47,832 nt of DNA from an uncultured Veillonella sp. (GCF_938010505.1 NZ_CALLVP010000082.1:1-47832), one strand, 5' to 3'. Positions 1 to 8,599 are shown, counted from the stretch's first letter. A program made the numbers and translations. The notes: generated from the letters alone by a model not told the origin.

Positions 1-60
1 AAAGACCCTTATAGGGTCAGAGCAAACCACCCGTTTTACGGGTGGTTATGATTTATGTCT
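1..60. other. Paired hairpins at window start
   Basis: Two adjacent perfect hairpins are visible: GACCC/GGGTC around 4-18 and ACCACCCGT/ACGGGTGGT around 27-47. There is no clear T-run on either strand, so this is a weak intrinsic terminator. The upstream gene is outside the window. Hairpins of this kind followed by TATGATT are also reminiscent of IS200/IS605-type ends, but only an unaided impression supports that. Confidence 0.35.
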
Positions 61-122
61 ATAGATGTTTTTAATAGATACATTAGTAGTAGCTTGAGTA
101 CGTTGAAAAAATATGTAAAAGA

Positions 123-150
123 AAAGACCTATATAGATACATAGGTCTTT
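123..150 (-). terminator. Terminator of pyrFE
   Basis: A 10-bp perfect stem (AAAGACCTAT with ATAGGTCTTT) lies eight bases beyond the pyrE stop. On the minus strand it is followed by a T-rich stretch, TTTTCTTTT, as expected of an intrinsic terminator. Confidence 0.8.
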
Positions 151-157
151 AGATATT

Positions 158-745
158 TTATTTGATATGTTTAGAACCTCGTTCTGTCATACCTATGCCG
201 TCTTTGCAAAGAGGGCATTTTTCAGGTTTATATGTAGGAACTTCAAGGTTGAGTAATGCTTGTACTTTTTCGTGAGGTACGCCGAATTCTGCTTTGCCGC
301 CAGACCGGTTAACAAGTAGGCCTACACCAACGATTTCACCACCAGATTGGTTAACTACGTTTACAACTTCTTGTACGGAACCACCAGTTGTTACGATGTC
401 TTCAACAATAAGTACGCGCGTACCTGGCTTAATTTTGAAACCACGGCGCAATGTCATAACGCCTTTTTCACGTTCTGTGAAGATGGCGCGTGTGCCAAGA
501 GCCTTACCAACTTCGTGAGCTAGTAAAATGCCACCAGTCATGGGGCCAATAACAAGTTCTACATTTTGATCGCGAAAGCGTTCAGCCAAATCTTTACAAA
601 GTGTTTCAGTATATTTAGGATGTTGCAATACATTGAATTTTTCAACGTACATTGGGCTGTGGAGACCAGATGTCAAAAGGAAGTGACCTTCTAAAATAGC
701 TTGAGTATCGATAAGTAATTGTTTTACTTCTTGTTCTGTCATCAT
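158..745 (-). CDS. pyrE: Orotate phosphoribosyltransferase
   Basis: Cytoplasmic enzyme of de novo pyrimidine synthesis that joins orotate and PRPP to give OMP. The 195-aa protein has the type I phosphoribosyltransferase PRPP loop, seen as VLIVEDIVTTGGS near residues 111-123, and the family's N-terminal region with LTSGLHSP. The C-terminal CPLC pair of cysteines is typical of the Firmicute and thermophile subgroup. The ATGATG start overlaps the pyrF stop by 4 bp and a GGAGAAGG Shine-Dalgarno precedes it, so it is translationally coupled to pyrF and both steps from orotate to UMP are made together. The rest of the pyr pathway is not in the window. No PyrR-type attenuator was recognised upstream. 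Confidence 0.96.
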   Translation of the reverse strand: MMTEQEVKQLLIDTQAILEGHFLLTSGLHSPMYVEKFNVLQHPKYTETLCKDLAERFRDQNVELVIGPMTGGILLAHEVGKALGTRAIFTEREKGVMTLRRGFKIKPGTRVLIVEDIVTTGGSVQEVVNVVNQSGGEIVGVGLLVNRSGGKAEFGVPHEKVQALLNLEVPTYKPEKCPLCKDGIGMTERGSKHIK

Positions 746-1461
746 TTGGATACCTTCTCCATTTCTTCAATAATTAAACGAACCGCTTCGCGAGGGTTTT
801 CGGCTTGTGTAATAGGGCGACCAATAACGAGGCGAGATGCGCCATCTTGTAATGCGCTAGCAGGCGTAGCAACGCGTTTTTGGTCGTCTGATGTTGCAAA
901 TGATGGGCGAATACCTGGTGTTACGATAAGAAAATCATCGCCACATGCTTCGCGAATCATTTTAGCTTCCAATGCGGAGCATACAACGCCATCCATGCCG
1001 CAGTCTTTAGCGAGTTTAGCGAGGCGAATTACTTGGTCGGAAATAGGTAGTTGTCCACCTATAGCAGTCCAAGATTCATCGTCAAAACTCGTTAAGGCTG
1101 TGATGGCCAATAACTTTGGTCTTTCAACACCTAGTTCTTTGCCGCTTTCACGAGCCGCCTCTACAGCGGCTTTCATCATAACAGGACCGCCTTGACCATG
1201 CATAGTAATCAAACTAGCACCGAGACGTGTTAAGGAAGATACGCCATGGGCTACCGTATTTGGAATATCGTGCAATTTCAAATCAAGAAATACTTGTTTG
1301 TTTTGCTCTTGTAAAAAGCGAACTGTTTTAGCCCCTTCGGCATAGAATAGCTCCATTCCGACCTTGTAAAAGCTAACCGAATCACCTAGGGATAATACGA
1401 TTTCTTTCACTGCATCCATCGTGGATACGTCAAGGGCAACGATTAATCTGTCATCTGCCAT
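742..1461 (-). CDS. pyrF: Orotidine 5'-phosphate decarboxylase
   Basis: Converts OMP to UMP, the last step of de novo UMP synthesis. The 239-aa length is typical of the bacterial class. The catalytic Asp-Lys-Asp array is visible as FLDLKLHDIPNT near residues 58-69, and the phosphate-binding end as VIGRPIT near residue 213-219. The start ATG at 1461 has a GGAGG Shine-Dalgarno eight bases upstream. It is the first gene of the pyrF-pyrE unit and overlaps pyrE by 4 bp. It is divergent from the exonuclease gene, with a 185-bp intergenic region that must hold both promoters. Confidence 0.97.
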   Translation of the reverse strand: MADDRLIVALDVSTMDAVKEIVLSLGDSVSFYKVGMELFYAEGAKTVRFLQEQNKQVFLDLKLHDIPNTVAHGVSSLTRLGASLITMHGQGGPVMMKAAVEAARESGKELGVERPKLLAITALTSFDDESWTAIGGQLPISDQVIRLAKLAKDCGMDGVVCSALEAKMIREACGDDFLIVTPGIRPSFATSDDQKRVATPASALQDGASRLVIGRPITQAENPREAVRLIIEEMEKVSK

Positions 1462-1586
1462 GTTGCAACCTCCATACTACATATATCTAAATAATTTTTA
1501 CATACTGAGGGCGTTCTGTCAATTAAAATTGGTGAGCGTGTAATGATTATTGGTCACCTTTGTACAGTAGATTATGGTCTGTTTCG

Positions 1587-1595
1587 TGCTATAAT
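1587..1595 (+). promoter_or_regulatory. Extended -10 promoter element
   Basis: TGCTATAAT, a consensus extended -10, lies about 50 bases upstream of the exonuclease start. No convincing -35 was found at 17 bp. It would drive the exonuclease-deoC-pdp-cdd series. Confidence 0.5.
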
Positions 1596-1646
1596 AAATA
1601 GAGAAAATGAATATAATTCTTATATATAGATTTTGAAAGGAGTCCT

Positions 1647-2276
1647 ATGTTAGATTTTGTTGCATTAGACTTTGAAACAGCTAATAAATTTAAAAATAGT
1701 GCGTGCTCCTTGGCGGTTATTACCGTAAAGGATGGACAGATTGCAAAGAAAGCTTATAGTCTTATTAAACCCCCGTTTATGAGTTTTGATGATGAATGCA
1801 TTGAAATCCATGGCATTCAGCCAAAAGATGTTCTACATGAAAAGACTTTTGATCAGTTGTGGGATGCTATTTACGAAAATCATTTAAAAGGAAATATCAT
1901 GGTAGCTCATAATGCGAAATTCGATATGAACGTATTGCGTGCTACTCTAGATTACTATAAAATTCCTTGGCCAGAACTAGATTATGCATGTACAGTTAAA
2001 CTTTCACGTGCGGTATGGCCCGATTTAGTTAACCATAAGTTAAATACCATGGCCGCATACATGGGGGTTGAATTTAAGCATCACTATGCGCTCGATGATG
2101 CGGAGACTTGTGCAAAGGTTGTATTAGAAGCTACTAAGCTAAAAGGTGTTAATAGTTTACCAGATTTATTAAAGGTTACAGGTGTACCATTAGAACCATT
2201 TATTGATGATAAAAATCGCTCTGCACAAGAGGCTTTACATAAAGAGCCAGAACCAGAGCAAATGTCGTTCTTTTAG
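1647..2276 (+). CDS. DEDDh 3'-5' exonuclease (PolC/DnaQ epsilon-like)
   Basis: A 209-aa protein carrying the RNase T/DnaQ exonuclease fold. The ExoI motif is DFETAN near residues 8-13, ExoII is the segment AHNAKFDMNVL near residues 88-98, and ExoIII is HHYALDDAETC near residues 144-154, giving the DEDDh metal-ligand set. It therefore degrades DNA or RNA 3' ends using two metals. It ends in an acidic tail closing with EQMSFF, which could be a sliding-clamp-binding QxxSFF-type motif (inference). A strong AAAGGAG site precedes the ATG. It lies 17 bp ahead of deoC and may be co-transcribed with the nucleoside salvage genes. No BRCT or polymerase domain is present. Confidence 0.88.
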   Translation: MLDFVALDFETANKFKNSACSLAVITVKDGQIAKKAYSLIKPPFMSFDDECIEIHGIQPKDVLHEKTFDQLWDAIYENHLKGNIMVAHNAKFDMNVLRATLDYYKIPWPELDYACTVKLSRAVWPDLVNHKLNTMAAYMGVEFKHHYALDDAETCAKVVLEATKLKGVNSLPDLLKVTGVPLEPFIDDKNRSAQEALHKEPEPEQMSFF

Positions 2277-2293
2277 TAAGGAGAGGTGGTACT

Positions 2294-2956
2294 ATGTTAG
2301 GTAAAGAATTATTAGCTTATGTGGATCATACTTTATTACGTCCAACAGCTACATGGGATGATATTAAAGAAGTTTGTGATGCGAGTGTAAAGTATAAAAC
2401 AGCATCTGTCTGTATTCCACCAGATTTTGTAGCATCCGCTCATGAAGCATATCCAAAACTTAACATATGTACCGTTATTGGATTTCCTTTGGGTTATGAA
2501 ACGACAGAGGTAAAGGTGACTGAAACGAAACAGGCCATCGAAGAAGGGGCCTCTGAAATCGACATGGTTATTAATCTTGGCGACGTAAAACAAGGTGATT
2601 TTGAAGCGGTAACGAACGAAATTGCAGCACTTAAGGAGGCTTGTGGCGATAAGATTTTAAAGGTTATTATCGAGACTTGTTATCTTACAGATTCTGAAAA
2701 GGTGGCGCTCTGTAAATGTATTACGAACGGTGGTGCAGATTTTATTAAAACATCTACTGGCTTTGGTAGCGGTGGAGCAAGCCTTGAAGATATCAGACTC
2801 TTTAAAAAGCATATTGGTCCTAATGTACAGATCAAGGCTGCGGGTGGAATTCGTTCCATTACCGATATGAAAGCTTATATTGCAGAAGGTTGTAGTCGTA
2901 TTGGTGCCAGTGCAGCCGTAGAGTTATTAAAAAATCACTTGAATGAAGAAGTATAA
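2294..2956 (+). CDS. deoC: Deoxyribose-phosphate aldolase
   Basis: Splits 2-deoxyribose-5-phosphate into glyceraldehyde-3-phosphate and acetaldehyde, closing deoxynucleoside breakdown. The 220-aa protein has the class I aldolase motifs: EIDMVINLG near residues 88-96, the Schiff-base lysine in DFIKTSTGFG near residues 149-158, and the second lysine in IKAAGGIR near residues 181-188. Length and motif spacing match the short bacterial DeoC family. A GGAGAGG ribosome site precedes the ATG. It is followed 53 bp later by the pyrimidine-nucleoside phosphorylase, with a hairpin between them that may reduce read-through. Confidence 0.96.
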   Translation: MLGKELLAYVDHTLLRPTATWDDIKEVCDASVKYKTASVCIPPDFVASAHEAYPKLNICTVIGFPLGYETTEVKVTETKQAIEEGASEIDMVINLGDVKQGDFEAVTNEIAALKEACGDKILKVIIETCYLTDSEKVALCKCITNGGADFIKTSTGFGSGGASLEDIRLFKKHIGPNVQIKAAGGIRSITDMKAYIAEGCSRIGASAAVELLKNHLNEEV

Positions 2957-2962
2957 TAGAAG

Positions 2963-2990
2963 ACCACCTAGGCTATGCTTAGGTGGTTTC
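2963..2990 (+). terminator. Hairpin between deoC and pdp
   Basis: ACCACCTA pairs with TAGGTGGT, followed by the short pyrimidine tract TTTCTT. It looks like a weak terminator or processing hairpin inside an otherwise co-directional salvage cluster. Confidence 0.55.
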
Positions 2991-3009
2991 TTAGAATGGC
3001 GGTTTAATT

Positions 3010-4311
3010 ATGCGCATGTATGATATTATTCTGAAAAAAAGGGCAAAATTGCCGTTAACAAATGAGGAAATCCGCTTTGTCATCGATGGCTATGTAAAAG
3101 GTGATATTCCTGATTATCAAGTGAGTGCTCTATTGATGACCATAGTTTTTAATGGCATGAGTGCTCGCGAACTAGGAACCTTGACCTTAGCCATGGCTCA
3201 ATCAGGTAATATGGTAGATTTATCGAGTATCGATGGGATTACCGTGGATAAACATAGTACAGGTGGTGTAGGGGATAAGACAACACTTATTATTGCACCT
3301 CTCGTAGCCGCTTGTGGAGGTAAGGTGGCTAAGATGTCCGGCCGTGGACTTGGTCATACGGGCGGTACTATCGACAAGATGGAGTCCATTCCAAATTTAA
3401 AAGTATCTTTAGAACAAGATGATTTTATCGATCAAGTTAATAAAATTGGTCTTGCCGTTATCGGTCAATCAGAAGGACTAGCTCCGGCGGATAAAAAACT
3501 ATACGCTTTGCGGGATGTGACGGGGACCGTAGATAGTATTCCTCTTATTGCATCCTCTGTTATGAGCAAAAAATTGGCTTCTGGTGCTCAGGCAATTTTG
3601 TTAGATGTAAAGGTTGGTAGCGGCGCCTTTATGAAGACCTTAGATGATGCCCGTACATTAGCTAGAGCAATGGTGGATATCGGCAATGAAAATGGCCGAG
3701 CTGTTAAGGCCGTTTTGACGGATATGGATCGTCCCCTTGGGTATGCCATTGGCAATGCGTTGGAAATTCGTGAAGTTATTGATACGTTGAAAGGTAATGG
3801 ACCAGAAGACTTAAGTCATGAATGTGTTATCATGGCAGCTCATATGCTCGTATTGAGTCATATTTGTGATTACGAAACTGCTCTTAATTGCGTGCAACAA
3901 TCACTAGATTCTGGGACCGCTCTTGAACGATTACGTTTAATGATTGAAGCCCAAGGTGGAGATAGCCGAGTCATCGATGATGAAAGTGTATTGGAAATCG
4001 GTAAGTTTACCTATGATGTAACATCGCCTCAAGACGGTTATATTACCCATATGAATACAGAACAATGCGGCATTTCATCCGTCATGTTGGGGGCAGGTCG
4101 TACTGTTAAAGATGGTCCTATCGACTATAGTGCAGGTATTGTAATGCACAAAAAAACTGGAGATTCTGTTACTGTGGGTGAGAGTATAGCTACATTGTAT
4201 GCCTCTGATGAAAGCTTACTCAATAATGCGGCTCAGACCTATTTAGAGGCTATTACTATTGGCAATACTGCACCTAAAGTAGTAGATACTATACTTGATA
4301 TTGTAGAGTAA
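3010..4311 (+). CDS. pdp: Pyrimidine-nucleoside phosphorylase
   Basis: Phosphorolyses uridine, deoxyuridine and thymidine to the base and (deoxy)ribose-1-phosphate. The 433-aa protein belongs to the DeoA/Pdp family. The phosphate-binding motif KHSTGGVGDK sits at 81-90 and SGRGLGHTGGT at 110-120, with the C-terminal PYNP domain after about residue 345. The signature does not separate Pdp from DeoA; the Firmicute length and neighbours favour Pdp. Two close ATG codons (3010 and 3016) are possible starts and the ribosome site is weak. Upstream deoC and downstream cdd (10-bp gap) make a coherent salvage operon. Confidence 0.93.
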   Translation: MRMYDIILKKRAKLPLTNEEIRFVIDGYVKGDIPDYQVSALLMTIVFNGMSARELGTLTLAMAQSGNMVDLSSIDGITVDKHSTGGVGDKTTLIIAPLVAACGGKVAKMSGRGLGHTGGTIDKMESIPNLKVSLEQDDFIDQVNKIGLAVIGQSEGLAPADKKLYALRDVTGTVDSIPLIASSVMSKKLASGAQAILLDVKVGSGAFMKTLDDARTLARAMVDIGNENGRAVKAVLTDMDRPLGYAIGNALEIREVIDTLKGNGPEDLSHECVIMAAHMLVLSHICDYETALNCVQQSLDSGTALERLRLMIEAQGGDSRVIDDESVLEIGKFTYDVTSPQDGYITHMNTEQCGISSVMLGAGRTVKDGPIDYSAGIVMHKKTGDSVTVGESIATLYASDESLLNNAAQTYLEAITIGNTAPKVVDTILDIVE

Positions 4312-4321
4312 GGAGCAGAAT

Positions 4322-4717
4322 ATGAAAGAAAAAGAGATTCAAAGGCTCATTAATCGCGCTATTGTAGCTCGTGAGACATCGTATAGCCCTTATTCACACT
4401 TTGGCGTGGGGGCAGCACTTCTCTGTGATGATGATACCGTTTATGAAGGGTGCAATATAGAAAATGCATCTTATGGACTTACTAATTGTGCAGAGCGAAC
4501 CGCCATATTTAAGGCCGTATCAGAAGGGCATAAACGATTTAAAGCCCTTGCCGTAGTGGCGGATACGGAAGGACCTTGCTCGCCTTGTGGCGCTTGTCGT
4601 CAGGTGATTTCTGAATTTGAAATACCTCGTATTATAATGGCGAATTTAAAAGGAGACTATACAGTTGTTGAATTAGACGAACTATTACCTTTTAGATTTG
4701 GGGCTGATAGCATGTAA
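4322..4717 (+). CDS. cdd: Cytidine deaminase
   Basis: Deaminates cytidine and deoxycytidine to uridine and deoxyuridine, feeding the adjacent phosphorylase. The 131-aa protein is the homotetrameric short form. Zinc ligands C56, C89 and C92 appear in CAERTA and PCGACRQ, with E58 as the proton shuttle. SPYSHFGVGAAL near residues 22-33 and the substrate-binding GCNIENAS at 43-50 are family hallmarks. A GGAGCAG ribosome site precedes the ATG. It is the last gene of the salvage series and ends directly at a strong bidirectional terminator. Confidence 0.97.
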   Translation: MKEKEIQRLINRAIVARETSYSPYSHFGVGAALLCDDDTVYEGCNIENASYGLTNCAERTAIFKAVSEGHKRFKALAVVADTEGPCSPCGACRQVISEFEIPRIIMANLKGDYTVVELDELLPFRFGADSM

Positions 4718-4746
4718 AAAGAGACCACAGATGTGGTCTCTTTTTT
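4716..4746. terminator. Bidirectional terminator cdd/metQ
   Basis: A perfect stem of AAAAAGAGACCACA with its complement, flanked by A-tract and T-tract, serves the convergent cdd (plus) and metQ (minus) genes, whose coding ends are only 36 bp apart. Confidence 0.9.
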
Positions 4747-4753
4747 GTATACC

Positions 4754-5572
4754 TTAGAATGCAGGAACAATGGCACCTTGGTATTTTTCTTGGATAAATT
4801 TGATGATTTCAGGGCTATGAAGTGCAGCCATCAATTTTTTGATGCGCGGGTCATTTTCATTGCCCTTGAGTACAGTTACGATATTTACGTAAGGGGAATC
4901 GTTAGTTTCGATTGCCAATGCATCTTTGCCAGGGTTAAGACCTGCGTTTAATGCAAAGTTAGTATTGATTGCAGCTAAGGTTACATCGTCAAGAGAACGA
5001 GGTACTTGTGCTGCCTCTAATTCTATAAATTGATATTCGTTAGGGTTCGTAGTAATATCTTGCACTGTAGATAAGATGTTAGTAGCATCTTTCAAAGTGA
5101 TTAGACCTTGTTTTTGCAATAACAACAATGCACGACCACCGTTTGTAGGGTCATTAGGAATGGCGATTTTAGCGCCTTTAGGGAGATTTTTCAAATCTTT
5201 GATTTGGCGGGAGTATAAACCCATTGGCTCAAGGTGAACGCCACCAGCGGATACTAAGTCAAGCTTGTGAGCTTTTGCAAATTCCTCCATGTAAGGTACG
5301 TGTTGGAAGAAGTTTGCATCGATTTCTTTGTCGCCTAAAGCTAAGTTAGGTGTATTGTAGTCAGTGAATTCAGTGACTTTTAATTCGATACCATCTTTTG
5401 CCAAGATAGGTTTAACTTGTTCCAAGATTTCCGCGTGAGGTACAGCAGTTGCACCGATTTTTAATACTTGTTTACCGTCGCTAGCAGCTTGTTTATTGTC
5501 GTTACCACAACCCGCGATTAATAAAGCACCGCCAAGGATTACAGTAGCTGCTAATGCTAAAAATTTTCTCAT
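4754..5572 (-). CDS. metQ: Methionine ABC transporter substrate-binding lipoprotein
   Basis: Surface lipoprotein of the NlpA/MetQ family that captures D- or L-methionine for the MetNI permease. The signal peptide ends in a lipobox LIAGC, so the mature protein begins at a lipidated cysteine near residue 22. Family segments such as IGATAVPHAEIL, FTDYNTPNLAL, FFQHVPY and IAIPNDPTNGGRAL are visible. The ATG at 5572 is chosen because an AAGGAGTG site lies just upstream; an upstream GTG in frame has no such site. It is monocistronic and sits about 19 kb from metNI at 24728-26408, a split arrangement. No SAM or T-box leader was recognised in the short 5' region. Confidence 0.94.
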   Translation of the reverse strand: MRKFLALAATVILGGALLIAGCGNDNKQAASDGKQVLKIGATAVPHAEILEQVKPILAKDGIELKVTEFTDYNTPNLALGDKEIDANFFQHVPYMEEFAKAHKLDLVSAGGVHLEPMGLYSRQIKDLKNLPKGAKIAIPNDPTNGGRALLLLQKQGLITLKDATNILSTVQDITTNPNEYQFIELEAAQVPRSLDDVTLAAINTNFALNAGLNPGKDALAIETNDSPYVNIVTVLKGNENDPRIKKLMAALHSPEIIKFIQEKYQGAIVPAF

Positions 5573-5655
5573 TACACACACTCCTTATACAATAATTGCA
5601 TATAAAATATTAAATCTATAGTACTAAATAATTTCCTATCTATCAAGAAGGAATT

Positions 5656-5698
5656 ATTATAGGTTCTCCATAACTAAAAACTATGGAGAACCTATAAT
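5656..5698 (-). terminator. Long hairpin downstream of menA
   Basis: A 17-bp perfect inverted repeat (ATTATAGGTTCTCCATA and complement) with a 9-base loop lies just beyond the menA stop. It lacks a long T-run but is the obvious termination or mRNA-stabilising structure. Confidence 0.65.
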
Positions 5699-5714
5699 AT
5701 AAGTATATTCATTT

Positions 5715-6617
5715 TTAGATTAACTTGCCCATGATAAGGCCAATAGCCCACATCAGTTGGTAAACCATAGCCGTTCCTGCGGTAGTGCCCATAGCCTTAT
5801 CTAATTCGAATTCATCCGTTTTAGTACTTAATGTATGAATTGTTTTAAAAGCCAATGGTGCTGCAAGGAATGCCAATAAGGTGAACCATGTCATATGGCC
5901 TACAACGATCCAAGCAATGATCCAAATAAAATTAAAAATATAGGTAATGCTCATTAGGCTGAGGGCTCTTTCACGACCAAGTACGATTGGCAAAGTGCGA
6001 CGACCGTGGCTTTCATCATTACGAATATCTCGGATGTTATTTGTCAACATGATGGAGCCAACTAGCAATGTAGATGGAATTGCAGGAATTAATAGAGCTA
6101 AGGATAATTCTCGTGTCCATGCATAGCCTGTAATAAGCACGATGGCAAGGCCCATGGCGATGCCAGAGGAAAACTCTCCAAATGGAGTGCGAGAAATTGG
6201 TTTCGGTCCACCAGAATAGAGGAAGCTAATTAGGATACATAAGAAGCCTGCAGGGATGTAGTACCAAGTTATGGTAGCAGATAAATAAATGCCGATGATA
6301 ATAGGTACAATCATGAGTATTTTGATCATCGTTATGATGAGTTCAGGGGTTATGGTGCCACGCGTGATAGAACCGGCATTGCCTACCTTTTGACCTGCAT
6401 CAAGACCAGATTTAAAGTCTTTATATTCATTCCATAAATTAGCTATAATTTGGGCGGTTACAACTGCTAAGAATATAAGTAACGTATGGAATATAGCTAG
6501 CCCTTTGCCCTGAACGGCACCAAACGCATAATAACTAAAGGCAGCACCTAAAATAGTGGGTCCTAATGCGGCAGCTAATGTGCGAGGTCTAGTAAGGGGA
6601 ATTAATTCTTGTATCAT
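5715..6617 (-). CDS. menA: 1,4-dihydroxy-2-naphthoate polyprenyltransferase-like (UbiA family)
   Basis: Integral membrane prenyltransferase that attaches a polyprenyl chain to DHNA in menaquinone synthesis. The two Asp-rich motifs of UbiA enzymes are present: NLWNEYKDFKSGLD, and NNIRDIRNDESHGRRTL after the fifth membrane segment. About eight to nine hydrophobic helices follow the pattern of the family. The TRPRTLAAALGPTILG opening is typical of MenA. The start is uncertain: an in-frame ATG at 6662 would add 15 residues, and the only good Shine-Dalgarno (AAAGGAG) lies about 24 bases before the ATG at 6617, too far to decide. No other men genes are nearby. Confidence 0.88.
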   Translation of the reverse strand: MIQELIPLTRPRTLAAALGPTILGAAFSYYAFGAVQGKGLAIFHTLLIFLAVVTAQIIANLWNEYKDFKSGLDAGQKVGNAGSITRGTITPELIITMIKILMIVPIIIGIYLSATITWYYIPAGFLCILISFLYSGGPKPISRTPFGEFSSGIAMGLAIVLITGYAWTRELSLALLIPAIPSTLLVGSIMLTNNIRDIRNDESHGRRTLPIVLGRERALSLMSITYIFNFIWIIAWIVVGHMTWFTLLAFLAAPLAFKTIHTLSTKTDEFELDKAMGTTAGTAMVYQLMWAIGLIMGKLI

Positions 6618-6860
6618 ATCAAAAGCACGCTGAGTGTGCACTCCTTTCCATTTCTCATGCATATATCATGTTTACATGTCTATTTATGTATTGTATAGCA
6701 GAACGGTAAGGTTGTAAATTATACTATACAGTTATATATGTCGGTATAGTATAATAATTAATATATACGGTATAGATTAACTTTTAAACTCTTAATACAT
6801 ACTGCATAGATTATCTAATAATCTGTATATATAGTGTATTGTTAAAATGTGAGGTGTCTT

Positions 6861-7802
6861 ATGAGAGCTCTCAATAAAAAAATGATGACATTGGCTTGTG
6901 CTACTTGTTTAACTGTGGGCATGGGTACAGTGGCATGTGCTGATACGGTAGATTTGGGTTATGGACTATATGCAGTAACTAGTAATGCAGTGAAAGCATC
7001 TGTCATAGATTCTGTTTCCACCAATCCTAATTTGAGAACTGCAGCCCAAAATGCAATGGTGAATGAAGTTAATGCGTCAGTAGCAAAAAGACTTGGTGAG
7101 CATTTGAAAGAAGTATACAAAGTAGAGGTACCGCCATTTCAAGGAAAGATTACTGATGGATATAGCCTCTATCAATTATCTGGTGATAGTGCTTTAGGTC
7201 ATCATACTGCATGGTTGGTAAATTATAATGTAAACAAAGATATTATTAACTATTCTGGTGATGCAGCAACAAAAATAGTTAATAATATGATAGATAAAAA
7301 AGAAGAGAAACTTCCTGAAGCTAAACCATATTCGAAGTCTCTTGCAGAAGACTTTATTACTAATATGAAGCCTTTAAGCTTAGATAAAAATGCTTTAAAG
7401 CCTGTTATGGAAAAATATAATACTAGATTGAATAGTGATATAAATACACAGTTAAATCTAATGACCGTAGAAAGTAAAAAGTTATCTCCAAAGGAACAGC
7501 AAGCCACACAAGAAGTAGTCGATGTTCTAAAGCAGATTATTCCTAATTTCTCCGTGCAAGCTACGGATTTTTCTGCGAAATCATACACATCAAAATTTGG
7601 TGTAATGCAAGGAATATCTATGCGTGGTAGTTTAAATTATGATGGTTTTATGCTACCTGGCTCTCTTGAACTATATATGTTACCACAAGATGAAGGCCTC
7701 ACGATACAATTATTAGCAACAGAGGATACAAGTCACGATTACTGGACTAAACAACTGGAATCAATGTATGGCTTAAAAGCCCTAAAGGGAGGGAATAAAT
7801 AA
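6861..7802 (+). CDS. Secreted protein of unknown function (paralogue 1)
   Basis: A 313-aa protein with an N-terminal signal peptide (basic MRALNKK, hydrophobic stretch, ACA-type cleavage near residue 29). I do not recognise a named domain. The ATG at 6861 is chosen because GAGGTG lies seven bases before it; the in-frame GTG at 6849 has no ribosome site. The stop overlaps the next start by one base (TAATG), so the two genes are coupled. Both share the pattern LYQLxG...AxLVxxxVxKD mid-protein and a C-terminal strand-rich region ending in a YW/YF..Q/F...YGLK/NAFKSIK helix, so they appear to be tandem paralogues. It is probably exported to the periplasm or outer surface. Confidence 0.8.
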   Translation: MRALNKKMMTLACATCLTVGMGTVACADTVDLGYGLYAVTSNAVKASVIDSVSTNPNLRTAAQNAMVNEVNASVAKRLGEHLKEVYKVEVPPFQGKITDGYSLYQLSGDSALGHHTAWLVNYNVNKDIINYSGDAATKIVNNMIDKKEEKLPEAKPYSKSLAEDFITNMKPLSLDKNALKPVMEKYNTRLNSDINTQLNLMTVESKKLSPKEQQATQEVVDVLKQIIPNFSVQATDFSAKSYTSKFGVMQGISMRGSLNYDGFMLPGSLELYMLPQDEGLTIQLLATEDTSHDYWTKQLESMYGLKALKGGNK

Positions 7803-8599
7803 TGAAACCATTAAAAACTCTCGTGTTAGCAGCTTGTTTAGTAGGTACTATTGCAAGTTTTGCTGGTGCAAAGGATGTTAATACTTTAGCAGGAACAATG
7901 TCAATTCCTAATGACGTTACGATTGCAACGGCTTCTAATACAAATACATTAGGCATTGTAAAAGATATTATTGCTAAAGATAATGCAAAGCCAAGTACAC
8001 ATAAAATGACAAGGCAAAGTAATCAGCAAGCCTTAGCTGTATTGGACCAAATGGGACTTAGCTATGACATATACCAATTACAAGGTGCTGATAAGACTGG
8101 TCAAAAGGATGCCTTTTTAGTAGCGGTAGATGTGAAAGAGGCGGCTCAACATTTAGGAAAGAAAGAGGCTAATGACCCAATGTTTATAGCCGCTATGGCT
8201 GCTCTTGAGAAAGGGCAAATTGATCCTGTAACAGAGCAACTTGTATTAGAAGCAATCAATAAACAGATTCCAACTAGTACAACGGTAGTTCCTTTAAATG
8301 GACCAATTAATGTACCAAGTCTTGATCCTAAAAAAGCAACGATTATGCCTAAGACACTTAGAACTCTAACCGTAGAAAATGCCGAACAAGTACATCCTGT
8401 GGCTGGCACAAAATATCAAACTTATGCAGCAAGCTCTCGCTTGTTATATTCAGATGGAACTGTACAAACTCCACTCTATGCAAATGCTGCATTTGTTTTG
8501 AAGCCAGGTAAACCGGTGTTGTACGTAGCTTTTACAAGCGATGTACAACGTGATTATTTCAAACCGATATTTGACAATGCATTTAAATCAATTAAATAA
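7802..8599 (+). CDS. Secreted protein of unknown function (paralogue 2)
   Basis: A 265-aa protein with a signal peptide (MKPLKTLVLAACLVGTIAS, AGA cleavage near residue 23). No known family recognised. It starts on the last base of the preceding stop codon, with a GGAGGG ribosome site inside the preceding gene. The segment DIYQLQGADKTGQKDAFLVA aligns by eye with SLYQLSGDSALGHHTAWLVN of its neighbour, and both end with a similar C-terminal module (V..DVQRDYF against ATEDTSHDYW). A shared envelope role is inference only. Confidence 0.8.
   Translation: MKPLKTLVLAACLVGTIASFAGAKDVNTLAGTMSIPNDVTIATASNTNTLGIVKDIIAKDNAKPSTHKMTRQSNQQALAVLDQMGLSYDIYQLQGADKTGQKDAFLVAVDVKEAAQHLGKKEANDPMFIAAMAALEKGQIDPVTEQLVLEAINKQIPTSTTVVPLNGPINVPSLDPKKATIMPKTLRTLTVENAEQVHPVAGTKYQTYAASSRLLYSDGTVQTPLYANAAFVLKPGKPVLYVAFTSDVQRDYFKPIFDNAFKSIK

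Noticed and set aside
719..1195. A 158-codon frame antisense to pyrF
   Set aside because: It lies wholly inside a confident gene, and its composition is that of an antisense shadow.
4733..4951. A 72-codon frame antisense to metQ starting in the terminator
   Set aside because: It begins in the terminator stem, lacks a ribosome site and is opposite a confident gene.
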